DNA of 64,000 nt, from positions 21,369,984 through 21,433,983 of the forward strand of contig NC_092564.1 in NCBI RefSeq assembly GCF_037975245.1, read 5' to 3'. Of this stretch, positions 63,901-64,000 are shown one piece after another; positions within the stretch are counted from its first letter, which is position 1; each line of letters starts with the position of its first letter. A program made the translations under genes and the position numbers. Source of the stretch: Apostichopus japonicus (Eukaryota > Echinodermata > Holothuroidea > Aspidochirotida > Stichopodidae). The notes beneath the pieces were generated by a model. The model saw nothing but the letters and a program-made list of their open reading frames with translations. It did no database searches and was not told the DNA's origin.

Positions 63901-64000
63901 GTGCAGAACCGATCAGTCGAATGTTCGGTACCGATCAATCGAATGTGCGGTACCGATCAATCGAATGTTCGGTACCGATCGTTCGAATATTCGGTACCGA
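60953..64000 (+). repeat. HOR B copy 6, cut by the window edge
   Basis: It follows copy 5 in order, has a shortened 62300-62400 region where a block present in copies 4-5 is missing, and is still running in HOR B order at base 64000. The array therefore extends beyond the window. Confidence 0.9.

Larger units (their letters stand above)
10366..64000 (+). repeat. 22-bp satellite array, main block, continues past window
   Basis: More than 2,400 tandem copies of the same 22-bp monomer as at 5731-8593 run to the last base of the window. The array is organised into HORs described separately. Common variants swap GGTACC for GACACC, GATACC or GTTACC, and the tail GTTC for GTGC, GTCC, GATC or ATTC, whereas the GATCAATCGAAT core varies less. 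Rarer core variants (GATTAATAG, GATGAATCG, GATCGTTCG, GATCTTTCG) serve as markers of HOR position. No genes, transposon insertions or non-satellite sequence interrupt this block. Long + strand ORFs, up to about 700 codons near 59163-61271, follow from a stop-free monomer whose length is not a multiple of three, so all three frames give the same 22-residue period (GTDQSNVRYRSIE and variants). Confidence 0.97.

Noticed and set aside
5751-64000. Numerous + strand open frames of 60-700 codons in the satellite
   Set aside because: They are shadows of a 22-bp monomer with no + strand stop; the same peptide appears in all three frames, with no domain, no start context and no conserved boundary.
5731-64000. 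CRISPR array
   Set aside because: The 22-bp units are head-to-tail without unique spacers, there are no cas genes, and the context is animal-type retrotransposons.

Overview
The window is eukaryotic and almost certainly from an animal. It holds a decayed Ty3/gypsy retrotransposon, a 5'-truncated non-LTR retrotransposon (LINE) with a microsatellite tail, foldback-type DNA transposons, and a very large tandem satellite. I see no bacterial-style genes, no tRNA or rRNA genes, and no convincing host gene. The species cannot be named from sequence alone. The element mix would fit a marine invertebrate or invertebrate deuterostome, but that is a weak inference.

Layout. (1) 1-2936: the 3' half of a Ty3/gypsy element on the + strand (reverse transcriptase, RNase H, integrase, pol tail, polypurine tract, short putative 3' LTR). 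It is broken by one in-frame stop and two frame switches. (2) 2937-3090: spacer. (3) 3091-5730: two nested foldback-like elements. The inner one (3217-4370) is flanked by a perfect 9-bp duplication, and its long inverted ends are built of 22-bp tandem subrepeats. It sits inside the left arm of an outer element whose arms are built of triplet-rich 42-bp subrepeats. The outer element's interior carries one short helix-turn-helix-like ORF. (4) 5731-64000: a 22-bp satellite that runs off the right edge, interrupted only by a minus-strand LINE at 8594-10365.

The satellite is hierarchically organised. Near its left edge the 22-mers are diverged and show short duplications (529, 591 and 419 bp). From about 13.4 kb it becomes a higher-order repeat (HOR) with periods of 3741, 4049, 3744 and 3869 bp. 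After a transition at about 29-33 kb a second HOR family takes over, with periods of 5336, 5336, 4691, 6257 and 5957 bp. Within these are nested duplications of 550, 660, 1133, 1494 and 495 bp. Neighbouring 22-mers differ at several bases while HOR copies kilobases apart are nearly identical, which is the mark of recent unequal exchange or segmental amplification. The monomer is CpG-dense and built from overlapping dyads.

No multi-gene system works together here. The biology is repeat biology: transposons nested at the edge of a large, actively homogenising satellite domain. The many long open frames on the + strand of the satellite arise because the monomer has no stop codon in any + frame, and I do not annotate them as genes.
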